Shown piece by piece: positions 1-7,799 of a DNA stretch of 64,000 nucleotides. The stretch spans positions 1 through 64,000 of the forward strand of contig NZ_JABWGO010000014.1 of assembly GCF_013363995.1 (NCBI RefSeq), in the 5' to 3' direction. The notes beneath the pieces are model-generated. The model made no database searches. It had not been told where the DNA came from and worked only from the letters and a program-made list of their open reading frames with translations. Source of the stretch: Nonomuraea rhodomycinica. Lineage in GTDB: Bacteria > Actinomycetota > Actinomycetes > Streptosporangiales > Streptosporangiaceae. The position numbers were made by a program, and so were the translations under genes. The first letter of the stretch is position 1, and each line of letters starts with the position of its first letter.

Positions 1-1
1 C

Positions 2-364
2 GAGGTCGCCGAGTTCGGCGTCAAGGTCACCATCATCGAGCCCGGCGGCTTCGCCACCCGGGGCGGCAAGAACCCCAACCCGCTCGACAACGGCCACGTG
101 GCCACACCCGACCCCGCCTACGACGGGTTGCGCCGCCGCCTGGGCGCCATGGCCGGCAAGCAGCCCGCCGGCGACCCCGCCGCCGCCGCCCAGGCCCTGC
201 TCACCCTCGTCGACTCCGACAACCCGCCCCTGCGCATCCTGTTCGGCCAGGGCTTCCGCCCGATGATCGAGCAGGCCTACGCCGACCGGCTGAAGACGTG
301 GGCCGACTGGCAGGATCTGTCTGCGCAGGCCCAGGGCCACCTCGACCAGGCGGCCGCGCTCTGA
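2..364 (+). CDS. SDR-family oxidoreductase, C-terminal part (5' end outside window)
   Basis: Only the last 120 or so residues are present; the frame is open from base 2 and the true start lies upstream of the window. The opening residues read EVAEFGVKVTIIEPGGFATR, the segment after the catalytic YxxxK of classical short-chain dehydrogenases/reductases, where the PGG(F/W) turn near the nicotinamide pocket is followed by a substrate loop. The remainder matches the helical C-terminus of 280-290 residue SDRs. The NAD(P)-binding TGxxxGxG motif and catalytic Ser/Tyr/Lys are not visible, so cofactor and substrate cannot be assigned. The next gene starts 67 bases downstream on the same strand. Confidence 0.8.
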   Translation, partial: EVAEFGVKVTIIEPGGFATRGGKNPNPLDNGHVATPDPAYDGLRRRLGAMAGKQPAGDPAAAAQALLTLVDSDNPPLRILFGQGFRPMIEQAYADRLKTWADWQDLSAQAQGHLDQAAAL

Positions 365-431
365 GCCCCTCCCGCCGATCCGGCGGCGGAATCCGGTTGC
401 GAGGCGCCGATGGGACTGGTGTGGTGCACGC

Positions 432-1673
432 ATGAGAAGTGCCAAGAGCCGGCACGACGGACGAGGACCGGAAGGGATCCGCACAGGCACGCGATCACCG
501 GCGCCATGGCACGCCTTGGCGGTGCTCGGCGCCCTGATGCTGGCCGCCCTCACCTTCAACACCGCGGAGAACCTGCCGGTCGGCCTCCTGGGGCTCATCG
601 CCGACGACCTCCAGGTCTCTCTGTCGGCGGTCGGTCTCCTGGTCACCGGGTACGGCGTGACAGTGGCCGTCGCGTCCGTGCCGATCGCGCACCTCGTGCG
701 GGCGGTGCCCCGGCGCCATGTGCTCTCGGGGCTGCTGGGGGCGCTCGTGGTGTCCAGTCTCGTCGCGGCGCTGGCGCCCTCGTACTGGCTGCTCCTCGTG
801 GCGCGGCTGCTGACGGCGCTCGCCCAGGCGCTGTTCTGGGCCGTGATGGGGCCGGTCGCGGTGGGCCTGTTCGCGCCGCGGGCGCGGGGGCGGGTGATGG
901 GGGCGTTGTCCGTCGCCGGTTCGCTCGCCCTCGTGCTCGGGGTGCCCGCCGGGACCTGGCTGGGCCGGCAGAGCGGCTGGCAGGTGCCCGTCGCCGTGCT
1001 GGCGGCTCTGGGGCTGGTCTCGCTGGTGACGATCGCCGTACTGCTGCCGACGTCGCGTCCGGACGAGGAGCCCGCCGCCTACGCGACCAGTCCCGACGTA
1101 CGGCGGTTCGGCACGGTGCTGGCGGCCGGAGCCTTGTCCGCCACCGGGGCGTTCACCGGATACACCTACATCGTGACGTTCCTGGGTGACGTGAGCGGAT
1201 TCTCCCCGGACACGGTCAGCGTCCTGTTCGTGGTGTTCGGTGTCGCGTGCCTGGCCGGGGTGAGCGTCACCGGGGCGTTGCTGGACCGCTTCCCGCAGTC
1301 CGCGCTGGCCGCCGCCGTGGCCACGCAGGCGGTGGGCATGCTGGGCCTGTACGCGTTCGGCGCTCACCAGGTGGCGGCGGTGGTGTTCCTGACGCTGATG
1401 GGGGGTGCGCTCGGCCCGGTGTTCATGACGACGCAGAACGCGATGCTGCACTGCGCCCCGGGCCGCACGGACATCGCCCTGGCGGCGAACTCCGGCGCCT
1501 ACAACGCCGGCATCGCGGCGGGTGCCGCGCTGGGGGCGTTGGTCCTGTCGCTCGCCGAGGTGCGGGGCACCTTCCTCGCCGGCGGGCTGCTGACCGCCGG
1601 GTCCTGCGTGGTCCTCCTCGGGGGCCGGCTGCTGCGCGGGCGCCGTCGTCCGGAGCGTTCAGCACGCCGATGA
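432..1673 (+). CDS. MFS transporter, drug:H+ antiporter-like (DHA1/AraJ type)
   Basis: A 413-residue protein with about twelve hydrophobic segments starting near residue 26, preceded by a short basic cytoplasmic N-terminus. The first helix pair carries FNTAENLPVGLL, typical of the AraJ/sugar-efflux and chloramphenicol-resistance branch of the major facilitator superfamily, and basic loops (RAVPRRHV, APRARGRVMG) lie where MFS signature loops are expected. The likely role is proton-coupled efflux of a small molecule across the cytoplasmic membrane; the substrate is unknown. The chosen ATG has no strong ribosome-binding site. The stop codon is immediately followed by a strong hairpin shared with the convergent PEBP gene. 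Confidence 0.85.
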   Translation: MRSAKSRHDGRGPEGIRTGTRSPAPWHALAVLGALMLAALTFNTAENLPVGLLGLIADDLQVSLSAVGLLVTGYGVTVAVASVPIAHLVRAVPRRHVLSGLLGALVVSSLVAALAPSYWLLLVARLLTALAQALFWAVMGPVAVGLFAPRARGRVMGALSVAGSLALVLGVPAGTWLGRQSGWQVPVAVLAALGLVSLVTIAVLLPTSRPDEEPAAYATSPDVRRFGTVLAAGALSATGAFTGYTYIVTFLGDVSGFSPDTVSVLFVVFGVACLAGVSVTGALLDRFPQSALAAAVATQAVGMLGLYAFGAHQVAAVVFLTLMGGALGPVFMTTQNAMLHCAPGRTDIALAANSGAYNAGIAAGAALGALVLSLAEVRGTFLAGGLLTAGSCVVLLGGRLLRGRRRPERSARR

Positions 1674-1702
1674 GCCGCCGGCCGGCCAGCAGCCGGCGGC
1701 TC
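1672..1702. terminator. Bidirectional hairpin between convergent MFS and PEBP genes
   Basis: Perfect 11-bp arms GAGCCGCCGGC (1672-1682) and GCCGGCGGCTC (1692-1702) enclose a 9-base loop. The left arm overlaps the MFS stop codon. There is no U-tract, which is usual for actinobacterial terminators. Confidence 0.7.
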
Positions 1703-1780
1703 AGGCGACCGCCACGGGCCGCAGCCGGGGACTCGGCGTCTCCCCCGCGACGTCCCGCGACGCCGGCGGGCAGCCGGCCG

Positions 1781-2314
1781 TCAGGCGGTGATCTCGGCGG
1801 TGGCGGTCAGGACCGCGCGGCCGAGGATGTGGCCGGACATGGTGAAGCCGAGGAAGGCCGGAGTGGCGTCGGCCGGGACGCCGATGGACTCGACGTCGAG
1901 GGCGTGCACCACGACGAAGTAGCGGTGCGGCCCGTGCCCGGCCGGCGGGGCGGCGCCGATGAAGCGGGCCACGCGGGCGTCGTTGGGCAGTTGGTAGGCG
2001 CCCTCGGGCAGGCCCGAGCCGGTGTCGTCGCCCGCGCCCTCGGGCAGGTCGGTGACGGTGGCGGGGATGTCGGCGACCGCCCAGTGCCAGAACCCGGACC
2101 CGGTGGGGGCGTCGGGGTCGTAGACGGTGACGGCATAGCTTCTGGTGCCTTCCGGCGCGCCGCTCCAGGACAACTGCGGGGAGATGTCCTGCCCTCCGGG
2201 GACGCCGGAGGAGAACTGCTCGGCCGGCCAGGGAGCGCCGTCGGCGACGGTGGTGCTGGTCACGGTGAAGGAGGCCGCCTCGGGAAGGCGGGCGAAGGGG
2301 TCGTTGGCGCTCAT
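1781..2314 (-). CDS. YbhB/YbcL-family (PEBP, Raf kinase inhibitor-like) protein
   Basis: A 177-residue protein with the two ligand-pocket signatures of phosphatidylethanolamine-binding-like proteins: DPDAPTGSGFWHWAV mid-protein and GHGPHRYFVVVHALD in the second half. Bacterial members are small soluble proteins of poorly defined function. The frame is open further upstream, but I choose the ATG at 2314 (MSANDPFARL) because GAGAGG sits about 8 bases before it. It is divergent from the GntR regulator, with the operator-like region between them, so it is a candidate target of that regulator. Confidence 0.85.
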   Translation of the reverse strand: MSANDPFARLPEAASFTVTSTTVADGAPWPAEQFSSGVPGGQDISPQLSWSGAPEGTRSYAVTVYDPDAPTGSGFWHWAVADIPATVTDLPEGAGDDTGSGLPEGAYQLPNDARVARFIGAAPPAGHGPHRYFVVVHALDVESIGVPADATPAFLGFTMSGHILGRAVLTATAEITA

Positions 2315-2360
2315 CGCGTCGGTCCTCTCAAGTCGCGGAATTGAATCGACCATAACACGG

Positions 2361-2391
2361 ATAATCGATTATTTGCTCAATCGTCTACGAT
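2361..2391. promoter_or_regulatory. Two palindromes in the PEBP/GntR intergenic region, candidate GntR operator
   Basis: ATAATCGATTAT (2361-2372) is a perfect 12-bp palindrome, and ATCGTCTACGAT (2380-2391) has arms ATCGT/ACGAT around CT. The second fits the FadR-subfamily GntR consensus t.GT(n)AC.a and abuts the ATG of the GntR gene at 2392, so binding there would block both divergent genes. Function is inferred. Confidence 0.55.
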
Positions 2392-3099
2392 ATGGCCATG
2401 ACGGACCACACCCCGCCCCCGCCGGGGAAGCAGATGCTCTCCGAGCAGGTCTACGTGCGCCTGCGGGACGCGATCATGCGCGGCGACTACGCCCCCGGGG
2501 ACGCCCTGAAGCCGCAGGAGCTCGCCCGGCAGCAGGGCGTGAGCCTGGCCGTCGTGCGCGAGGCGCTCGTGCGGGTGGTCGGCGAGGGCCTCGCCGACCG
2601 GCTGCCCAACCGCGGCTTCGCCGTCCCGTCCTTCTCCGACCGCCGCTGGCAGCAGATCGCCGAGGCCCGCCGGACCGTCGAGCCGGCCGTGCTGCGCATG
2701 TCCGTCGAGCGGGGCGACGTCGACTGGGAGGCCCGCGTACGAGCCGCCCACCATCGTCTGGCCCGCACCCCGCCGTACCCGCGGGGCGAGAGCGAGCACT
2801 ACAGCGAGGCGTGGTCCGAGGCGCACCGGGTCTTCCACCGCACCCTGCTGGAGGGCTGCGGCAACCCCGTCCTGCTGGAGACCTTCGACCGGATGTGGAC
2901 CGCCGGCGAGCTGGCCCGGCGCTGGTCGGCGCACCGCGATCCCGGTCGCGACGGCGTCGGCGAGCACCGCCGGCTGGAGGAGGCCGCGCTGGCCCGCGAC
3001 GCCGACGCCGCGGCCGAGCTGCTGACCCGGCACCTCACCCAGACCGCGGCCGCGCTCACCGACGGCGCCCACTACGACGCGGCGAAACGACCAGAATAA
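2392..3099 (+). CDS. GntR-family transcriptional regulator, FadR/FCD subfamily
   Basis: A 235-residue protein. Residues about 15-80 form the GntR winged helix, with LSEQVYVRLRDAIMRGDYAPGDAL and the recognition helix region LARQQGVSLAVVREALVRV. The rest is an all-helical FCD ligand-binding domain with the conserved histidines visible in the segment EAHRVFHRTLLEGCGN and in GEHRRLEEAAL. FCD domains usually bind a metal and a small carboxylate effector. No ribosome-binding site precedes the ATG at 2392; TACGAT at 2386-2391 could act as a -10 element only for a start further downstream (ATG 2398), so the start is uncertain by two codons. Probably autoregulated through the palindrome abutting its start. 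Confidence 0.85.
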   Translation: MAMTDHTPPPPGKQMLSEQVYVRLRDAIMRGDYAPGDALKPQELARQQGVSLAVVREALVRVVGEGLADRLPNRGFAVPSFSDRRWQQIAEARRTVEPAVLRMSVERGDVDWEARVRAAHHRLARTPPYPRGESEHYSEAWSEAHRVFHRTLLEGCGNPVLLETFDRMWTAGELARRWSAHRDPGRDGVGEHRRLEEAALARDADAAAELLTRHLTQTAAALTDGAHYDAAKRPE

Positions 3100-3126
3100 A
3101 GTTCTGTGAATGAGTTGGCTTCCGGA

Positions 3127-3153
3127 TGTCGAGAACGCGGCGCCGGCTCCGTC
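3127..3153 (+). promoter_or_regulatory. ECF42-type promoter upstream of the DGPF gene
   Basis: TGTCGA at 3127-3132 is followed after 17 bases by CGTC at 3150-3153. This matches, from memory, the -35 TGTCGA and -10 CG(A/T)C motif reported for ECF42 sigma factors in Streptomyces. It lies about 60 bases before the DGPF gene, which is coupled to the ECF42 gene, so autoregulation is likely. Confidence 0.6.
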
Positions 3154-3214
3154 CCAGGGGCACGAGCGACCACGACGGGCCGCGCGACGGACAAGACGAA
3201 CCAGGAGAACCACC

Positions 3215-3619
3215 ATGAAGTACCTGCTGCTGAAGCACTACCGGGGCGCACCGGCAGCCGTCAACGACGTGCCGATGGACCGGTGGACGCCTGAGGAGGT
3301 CGACGCGCATGTGCAGTACATGCGCGACTTCGCGGCCCGCCTGACGGAGACGGGCGAGTTCGTCGACGGCCAGGCGCTGTCACCCGAGGGCGCGTTCGTC
3401 CGGTACGACGGCGAGGGGCGGCCGCCGGTGACCGACGGCCCGTTCGCCGAGACCAAGGACCTCATCGCCGGCTGGATGATCATCGACGTGGAGTCCTGGG
3501 ACCGCGCGGTCCAGCTCGCCGGGGAGCTCTCCGCCGCCCCCGGGGCCGGCGGCGAGCCGATCCACGAGTGGCTCGAGGTCCGGCCGTTCCTCACCGAGTC
3601 TCACACGGTCACCGAGTGA
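3215..3619 (+). CDS. YCII-related DGPF-domain protein
   Basis: A 134-residue protein starting MKYLLLKHYRG, with the signature VTDGPFAETKDLIAGW near the middle. DGPF/YCII proteins adopt a ferredoxin-like alpha/beta fold with proposed but unproven enzymatic function, and are the habitual genomic partners of ECF42 sigma factors. The ATG at 3215 is chosen because AGGAGA (3203-3208) precedes it; a longer open frame from 3110 starts with arginine-rich sequence lacking similarity. The stop codon overlaps the GTG start of the sigma gene, so the two are translationally coupled. Confidence 0.9.
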   Translation: MKYLLLKHYRGAPAAVNDVPMDRWTPEEVDAHVQYMRDFAARLTETGEFVDGQALSPEGAFVRYDGEGRPPVTDGPFAETKDLIAGWMIIDVESWDRAVQLAGELSAAPGAGGEPIHEWLEVRPFLTESHTVTE

Positions 3620-4761
3620 ACGAGTCCCTGCTGCGGGAGCTCGTGCCCGCGGTGATCGGCGTCCTCGTCCGGCGCGGAGCCGACTTCGCCTCGGCCGAGG
3701 ACGCCGTGCAGGAGTCCCTGATCCGGGCCCTGGAGACCTGGCCGGACGACCCGCCGCGCGACCCGAAGGCGTGGCTCGTGGCGGTCGCGTGGCGCAAGTT
3801 CCTCGACGCCGCCCGCGCCGAGGCGTCGCGCCGGGGGCGGGAGCTCACCGTGGAGGCCGAGCCTCCCGCGGGTCCCGCGCCCGCCGCCGACGACACGCTG
3901 CGGCTGTACTTCCTGTGCGCGCACCCCACCCTGCCGCAGGGCTCGGCCGTCGCCCTGACGCTGCGCGCGGTCGGCGGCCTGACCACGCGGCAGATCGCCG
4001 CGGCGTACCTCGTCCCCGAGGCCACCATGGCGCAGCGGATCAGCCGGGCCAAGCGGCGTATCGCGGGACAGCCGCTCGACCGGCCCGGCGACCTCGGGAC
4101 GGTGCTGCGGGTGCTCTACCTCGTCTTCAACGAGGGGTACGGCGGGGACGTCGACCTGGCGGCCGAGGCGATCCGCCTCACCCGCCAGCTCGTCGCCCTG
4201 ACCGGCGAGCCCGAGGCCGCGGGCCTGCTCGCGCTCATGCTGCTGCACCACGCGCGCCGCGCGTCCCGCACGGACCCGGCGGGCCGGCTGGTGCCGCTCG
4301 CCCAGCAGGACCGGTCCCGCTGGGACACCGCCCTGATCAGCGAGGGGGTGACGATCCTGCAGGCCGCGCTGGCCCGCGACCGGCTGGGCGAGTACCAGGC
4401 GCAGGCCGCGATCGCCGCCCTGCACGCGGACGCCCGCAGCGCCGCCGAGACGGACTGGGTGCAGATCGTGGAGTGGTACGACGAACTGCTCGCCCTCACC
4501 GGCAGCCCGGTGGTGCGGCTCAACCGCGCGGTGGCGGTCGGGGAGGCCGACGGAGCGGGCGCGGGCCTGGCGGCGCTCGCCGACGTGTCCCCTGACCTGC
4601 CCCGTCACGCCGCGGTGGCGGCGTACCTGCACGAACGCGCCGGTGACCTCGAACGCGCCGCCGAGCTGTACGCCGAGGCGTCCCGCGCCGCCACCAGCGT
4701 GCCGGAGCGCGACCACCTGACCCGGGAGGCCGCACGGGTGCGGCAACTGCTGCGTCCGTGA
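3616..4761 (+). CDS. ECF42-group RNA polymerase sigma factor with C-terminal TPR-like extension
   Basis: A 381-residue protein, about twice the length of ordinary ECF sigma factors. Sigma region 2 lies at residues 10-75 (ADFASAEDAVQESLIRALETW, then WLVAVAWRKFLDAARAE) and region 4 around 105-150, with the helix-turn-helix LTTRQIAAAYLVPEATMAQRISRAK. The remaining 220 residues are helical, TPR-like and alanine-rich, as in ECF42 members, where this extension is reported to be required for activity. No anti-sigma gene is adjacent. The GTG at 3616 overlaps the stop of the DGPF gene; an upstream extension to 3568 in the same frame runs inside that gene and is rejected. Confidence 0.9.
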   Translation: MNESLLRELVPAVIGVLVRRGADFASAEDAVQESLIRALETWPDDPPRDPKAWLVAVAWRKFLDAARAEASRRGRELTVEAEPPAGPAPAADDTLRLYFLCAHPTLPQGSAVALTLRAVGGLTTRQIAAAYLVPEATMAQRISRAKRRIAGQPLDRPGDLGTVLRVLYLVFNEGYGGDVDLAAEAIRLTRQLVALTGEPEAAGLLALMLLHHARRASRTDPAGRLVPLAQQDRSRWDTALISEGVTILQAALARDRLGEYQAQAAIAALHADARSAAETDWVQIVEWYDELLALTGSPVVRLNRAVAVGEADGAGAGLAALADVSPDLPRHAAVAAYLHERAGDLERAAELYAEASRAATSVPERDHLTREAARVRQLLRP

Positions 4762-4780
4762 GCGGCCGTCCCGATGCCGG

Positions 4781-6550
4781 CTACCCGTCGGCCGGGTGTC
4801 GCGCCGGCGGGATGGTGTGGTTGATGCGGAAAAGGTGGTTCGGGTCGTACGTGGCCTTCACCGCGGTCAGCCGCCGGTGGTCCGCCTCGGTGTAGGCCCG
4901 CCTGACCCGTTCGGGAGCCGAGTCGTGGTCGAACAGGAAGCCGGGCAGCATGGCGCCGGTGTCCCACCGCCGGAGCCGCGCCAGCATCTCGTCGGCGGCC
5001 CCGCGCACCGCGTCGGCCTGATCGGGCGGGGCCGGCATCCGCAGCCACAGGTGGAAGGCCGCGCCCTGGGTGCTGACCGCGTGCGCGCGGCCCGGCGGCC
5101 GGTCCAGCGCCCCGCCCAGGTGCCGCAGCTCGATGCCCGGGAACGGCCCGCCGGACTTCGCGGGGTCGATGAACGAGACCAGCTCCGCCACGGCCTCGTC
5201 GTCCGGTTCGCGGAGCAACGCGCCGCGCAGGTGCGCCCCGACCGGGTTCTTGGGGTCCTGGTGGATCTCGGTGATCCGCGTGTACGGCATGGCGCCGCAG
5301 GTGTCCTGCGCCGGGCCGAGCGCGCGCAGCGGCTCCACCAGCCGCGCGCCCAGCTCCTCCTCCCCCACGTGGACCAGCGTGACCAGCACGAGCGAACGGC
5401 CGCGGAGCTCCTCGGGAAGCTGCGGCGCGTCGGGGAAGCGCATCAGCGTCACCGACGACGACATCTCCTCCGGCTGCTCCCTGGCCCAGGCCAGGTAGGA
5501 GCGGAGCACGCGGGTGGCCTGCTCGCGGTTCTCGACCGGGTAGTGGAGCCGGCCGCCGTAGATCGTGCGCAGCGGCAGCAGCTCGATCTCGGCCGCGACC
5601 ACCACGCCGAAGTTGCTCTTGCCGCCCCGCACCGCCCAGAACAGGTCCGGCTCCTGAAGGGGAGACACGGTGCGCAGCAGGCCGTTGGCGGTGACGATGT
5701 CGAGCGAGCGGACGCGGTCGGCGGCGAAGCCGTACGTGCGGCCGGTCAGCGGGAGCCCGCCGCCGGTCAGGAAGCCCATCACCCCGACCTGGCCGGAGGA
5801 GCCGCACAGCGGCGCGAGGCCGTGCTCGGCCGCCGCGGCGACCACCTCGTCCCAGCGCAGCCCGGCCCCGATCCGCGCGGTGCCGGCACGCGGGTCCACC
5901 GACAGCTCGCGCAGCTCGCCGGTGGCGATGAACACGGCTCCGTCCGCGGGCACCGACTTGCCGTGCCCGGTCGACTGCACCGCGACCGGCCGCCCCGCCT
6001 GCGCCGCGAACCGGACGGCGGCGGCCACGTCGTCGGCGTCGGCGGCGACCACGACCGCCGCGGGCCGGTGCTCGACCGTCAGCAGCCAGCCCGAGCAGGC
6101 CTGCTCGAAGCCCTCGTCGCCGGGGTGGAGCGTGCGCCCCCGGATCGACGCGCCCAGGCTCACCACGTCGTGCCAGGCCGCCGGCTCCCCCGCGAGGCGG
6201 TCGGCGGTGAACTGCACCGGGGCGGCGGCGCGCGCCGGAGCGCCGCCGGCGCTGACGGTGCCCGTCCCGTGATACGCGGCGCCGTCCAGGTGTGCCTCGA
6301 CGTGGATCCGCCGGCGACCGTGGTGGTCCGCGTCCGGAGCGGGAGTCTCGGTGAGCTCGTAGGAGAAGCGGCCGGGCCCGTCGGCGCTCCAGACGCCGGT
6401 GCCCACGCCGTGCGGGGTGCGCAGCGCGACGGTGCCGTCGGGGGCGAAGGAGATGGTGAAGGGGCCGGTCCGGTCGTCGTGGCGCGTCCGGCCGGTCCAG
6501 ACGCCCGTGAGGGTCTGGAGGGCGCCGGCCGTGGAATCGGTGTCCAGCAT
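4781..6550 (-). CDS. FAD-linked oxidase (BBE-type) with an extra N-terminal domain
   Basis: A 589-residue protein. Residues about 150-330 form the FAD-binding PCMH domain (HRPAAVVVAADADDVAAAVR); His196 in STGHG is the likely 8-alpha-histidyl attachment site, and VGVMGFLTGGGLPLTGR is the downstream pyrophosphate/FAD segment. The C-terminus carries the berberine-bridge signature YDPNHLFRINHTI. I see no cysteine directly placed for a second covalent bond, so single attachment is probable. Residues 1-120 are an additional beta-rich segment rich in charged residues (GVWTGRTRHDDRTGPF onward) that berberine-bridge enzymes normally lack. The ATG at 6550 (MLDTDST) is the natural start; upstream open frame crosses the operator and the MarR gene. 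Divergent from marR. Confidence 0.85.
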   Translation of the reverse strand: MLDTDSTAGALQTLTGVWTGRTRHDDRTGPFTISFAPDGTVALRTPHGVGTGVWSADGPGRFSYELTETPAPDADHHGRRRIHVEAHLDGAAYHGTGTVSAGGAPARAAAPVQFTADRLAGEPAAWHDVVSLGASIRGRTLHPGDEGFEQACSGWLLTVEHRPAAVVVAADADDVAAAVRFAAQAGRPVAVQSTGHGKSVPADGAVFIATGELRELSVDPRAGTARIGAGLRWDEVVAAAAEHGLAPLCGSSGQVGVMGFLTGGGLPLTGRTYGFAADRVRSLDIVTANGLLRTVSPLQEPDLFWAVRGGKSNFGVVVAAEIELLPLRTIYGGRLHYPVENREQATRVLRSYLAWAREQPEEMSSSVTLMRFPDAPQLPEELRGRSLVLVTLVHVGEEELGARLVEPLRALGPAQDTCGAMPYTRITEIHQDPKNPVGAHLRGALLREPDDEAVAELVSFIDPAKSGGPFPGIELRHLGGALDRPPGRAHAVSTQGAAFHLWLRMPAPPDQADAVRGAADEMLARLRRWDTGAMLPGFLFDHDSAPERVRRAYTEADHRRLTAVKATYDPNHLFRINHTIPPARHPADG

Positions 6551-6575
6551 TGGGTGATCCGCCTTTCCAAAGAAC

Positions 6576-6605
6576 GTTGGTATGGCCAACGTTGGCGCGG
6601 CCAAC
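6576..6605. promoter_or_regulatory. Two abutting MarR-type palindromes
   Basis: GTTGGTATGGCCAAC (6576-6590) and GTTGGCGCGGCCAAC (6591-6605) are head-to-tail 15-bp inverted repeats sharing arms GTTGG/CCAAC. A further half-site GCGGCCAAC lies at 6625-6633, nearer marR. They sit between the divergent oxidase and MarR genes and are the obvious operator. Confidence 0.7.
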
Positions 6606-6652
6606 AGTACACCGAATCGTGGGTGCGGCCAACAAGTTGCTAGATTGGCCCC

Positions 6653-7099
6653 GTGGACACCCCAGAGGGCCCGCCGCCCGAGCGGCTGCGCATGCTGCCG
6701 AGCAGGTTGGCCAACCATGCGGCGATGACCGCCAACCGCATCGTGGATCGGGCGCTCGCCCAGGCCGGCGTCCGGCGCTACCACTACGCCCTGCTCGCCG
6801 CGCTGGAGGAGTACGGCCCCGCCAGCCAGGCCGCCCTCGGCCGCCGCATCGGCATCGACCGCAGCGACATGGTGGCGACCGTCAACGAGCTCGCCGAACG
6901 GCACGTCGTGGAGCGCGCGCCCGACCCGGAGGACCGCCGGCGCAACATCGTCACCATCACCGCCGAGGGCCGGAGTCTCCTCACCGACCTCGACCGGCTG
7001 ATCGCCGCCGCCCAGGACGAGTTCCTCGCCCCGCTGCCCGCGGCGGACCGGCGGCACCTGATCGACCTGCTCACCCGCCTCGCCGAGCATCGCGACTGA
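6653..7099 (+). CDS. MarR-family transcriptional regulator
   Basis: A 148-residue protein of typical MarR length. The winged helix runs from about residue 40 to 105, with recognition helix region QAALGRRIGIDRSDMVATVNELAERHVVERA and wing DPEDRRRNIVTITAEGR. Helices at both ends form the usual dimer interface. The GTG at 6653 lies about 7 bases after TAGATT (6641-6646), a plausible -10 box, so the mRNA may be leaderless. Adjacent palindromes suggest it represses the divergent FAD-linked oxidase and itself, relieved by a phenolic or oxidised ligand; the ligand is unknown. Confidence 0.85.
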   Translation: MDTPEGPPPERLRMLPSRLANHAAMTANRIVDRALAQAGVRRYHYALLAALEEYGPASQAALGRRIGIDRSDMVATVNELAERHVVERAPDPEDRRRNIVTITAEGRSLLTDLDRLIAAAQDEFLAPLPAADRRHLIDLLTRLAEHRD

Positions 7100-7355
7100 C
7101 CGGTCACCCGGTGACCGGGGAGCACCCGGCGATCAGGCCGGCCGCGGCGTCGGGTCAGAGGCGGTGTCAGCACGGCGACGGCCCGGTATCAGCGCGGCCG
7201 GCGATGGTGAGTGCGTGAACGGTTCAGCGATCGCGGCCCGAGGCCGGGTGCGATCCGCCCGGGCGGCCTGGCCCGAGCGATCCACCTCTCGGCGCCGTTC
7301 GCGGTATCCGTCCGTCCATCTTGACTTCCGTGCCAGAACGAGGGAGCACGCCGCC

Positions 7356-7760
7356 ATGTCCATCACCCTGACCGACCAGGACAAGCTCACCCTGCGGATC
7401 GCCGCGTGGGGCGCCGTCTCGCTGATGTCCGCCGCCGGTGTCGCCGACTCGGCGCACAAGGTCGCCACCAGGGGCTCCATCGCCCTGACCGCCGCGACCG
7501 GCCTGGTCGGGCACGTGCTCGCCAAGGGGCCCAGGGGCGTGAAGTACGGCAAGTCCGTGGCCGAACTCGCCGACCAGGTGTTTCCGGCGCTGACGGCGTC
7601 CATGAACCTGCTCAAGCAGCACGATCCGGCAGAGGCCGAGAACTTCCGCCGCACCGTCATCGTCGCCACCGAGGCATCCGCCCGGGCCCAGCAGGGCGAG
7701 CCCAGCCCGCCCCTGGCCGAGATGGCCCGCAAGATCACCGAAGCCCTCGACGCCGCCTGA
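7356..7760 (+). CDS. Conserved actinobacterial protein of unknown function
   Basis: A 134-residue protein starting MSITLTDQDKLTLRIAAWGAVSL. I recognise it as a member of a small conserved actinobacterial family with no assigned function. It is mostly helical with a mildly hydrophobic central part (GSIALTAATGLVGHVLA), a lysine-rich KYGKSVAELADQV segment, and a hydrophilic C-terminus. The ATG at 7356 follows AGGGAG at 7341-7346; the 64 residues of open frame upstream lack similarity. It stands alone between marR and the convergent SGNH hydrolase gene. No function should be inferred from position. Confidence 0.7.
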   Translation: MSITLTDQDKLTLRIAAWGAVSLMSAAGVADSAHKVATRGSIALTAATGLVGHVLAKGPRGVKYGKSVAELADQVFPALTASMNLLKQHDPAEAENFRRTVIVATEASARAQQGEPSPPLAEMARKITEALDAA

Positions 7761-7799
7761 GGATTCATCACGCCTGAAGGTCCACCGGGGCACGGTCAG

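Noticed and set aside
495-1451. Long minus-strand open frame opposite the MFS gene
   Set aside because: Composition is rich in His, Arg, Gln and Gly with no hydrophobic core; it is the usual shadow frame of a GC-rich membrane-protein gene.
6551-7090. Upstream extension of the FAD-linked oxidase to 7090
   Set aside because: It would run through the operator and antisense to marR; the ATG at 6550 is the natural start.
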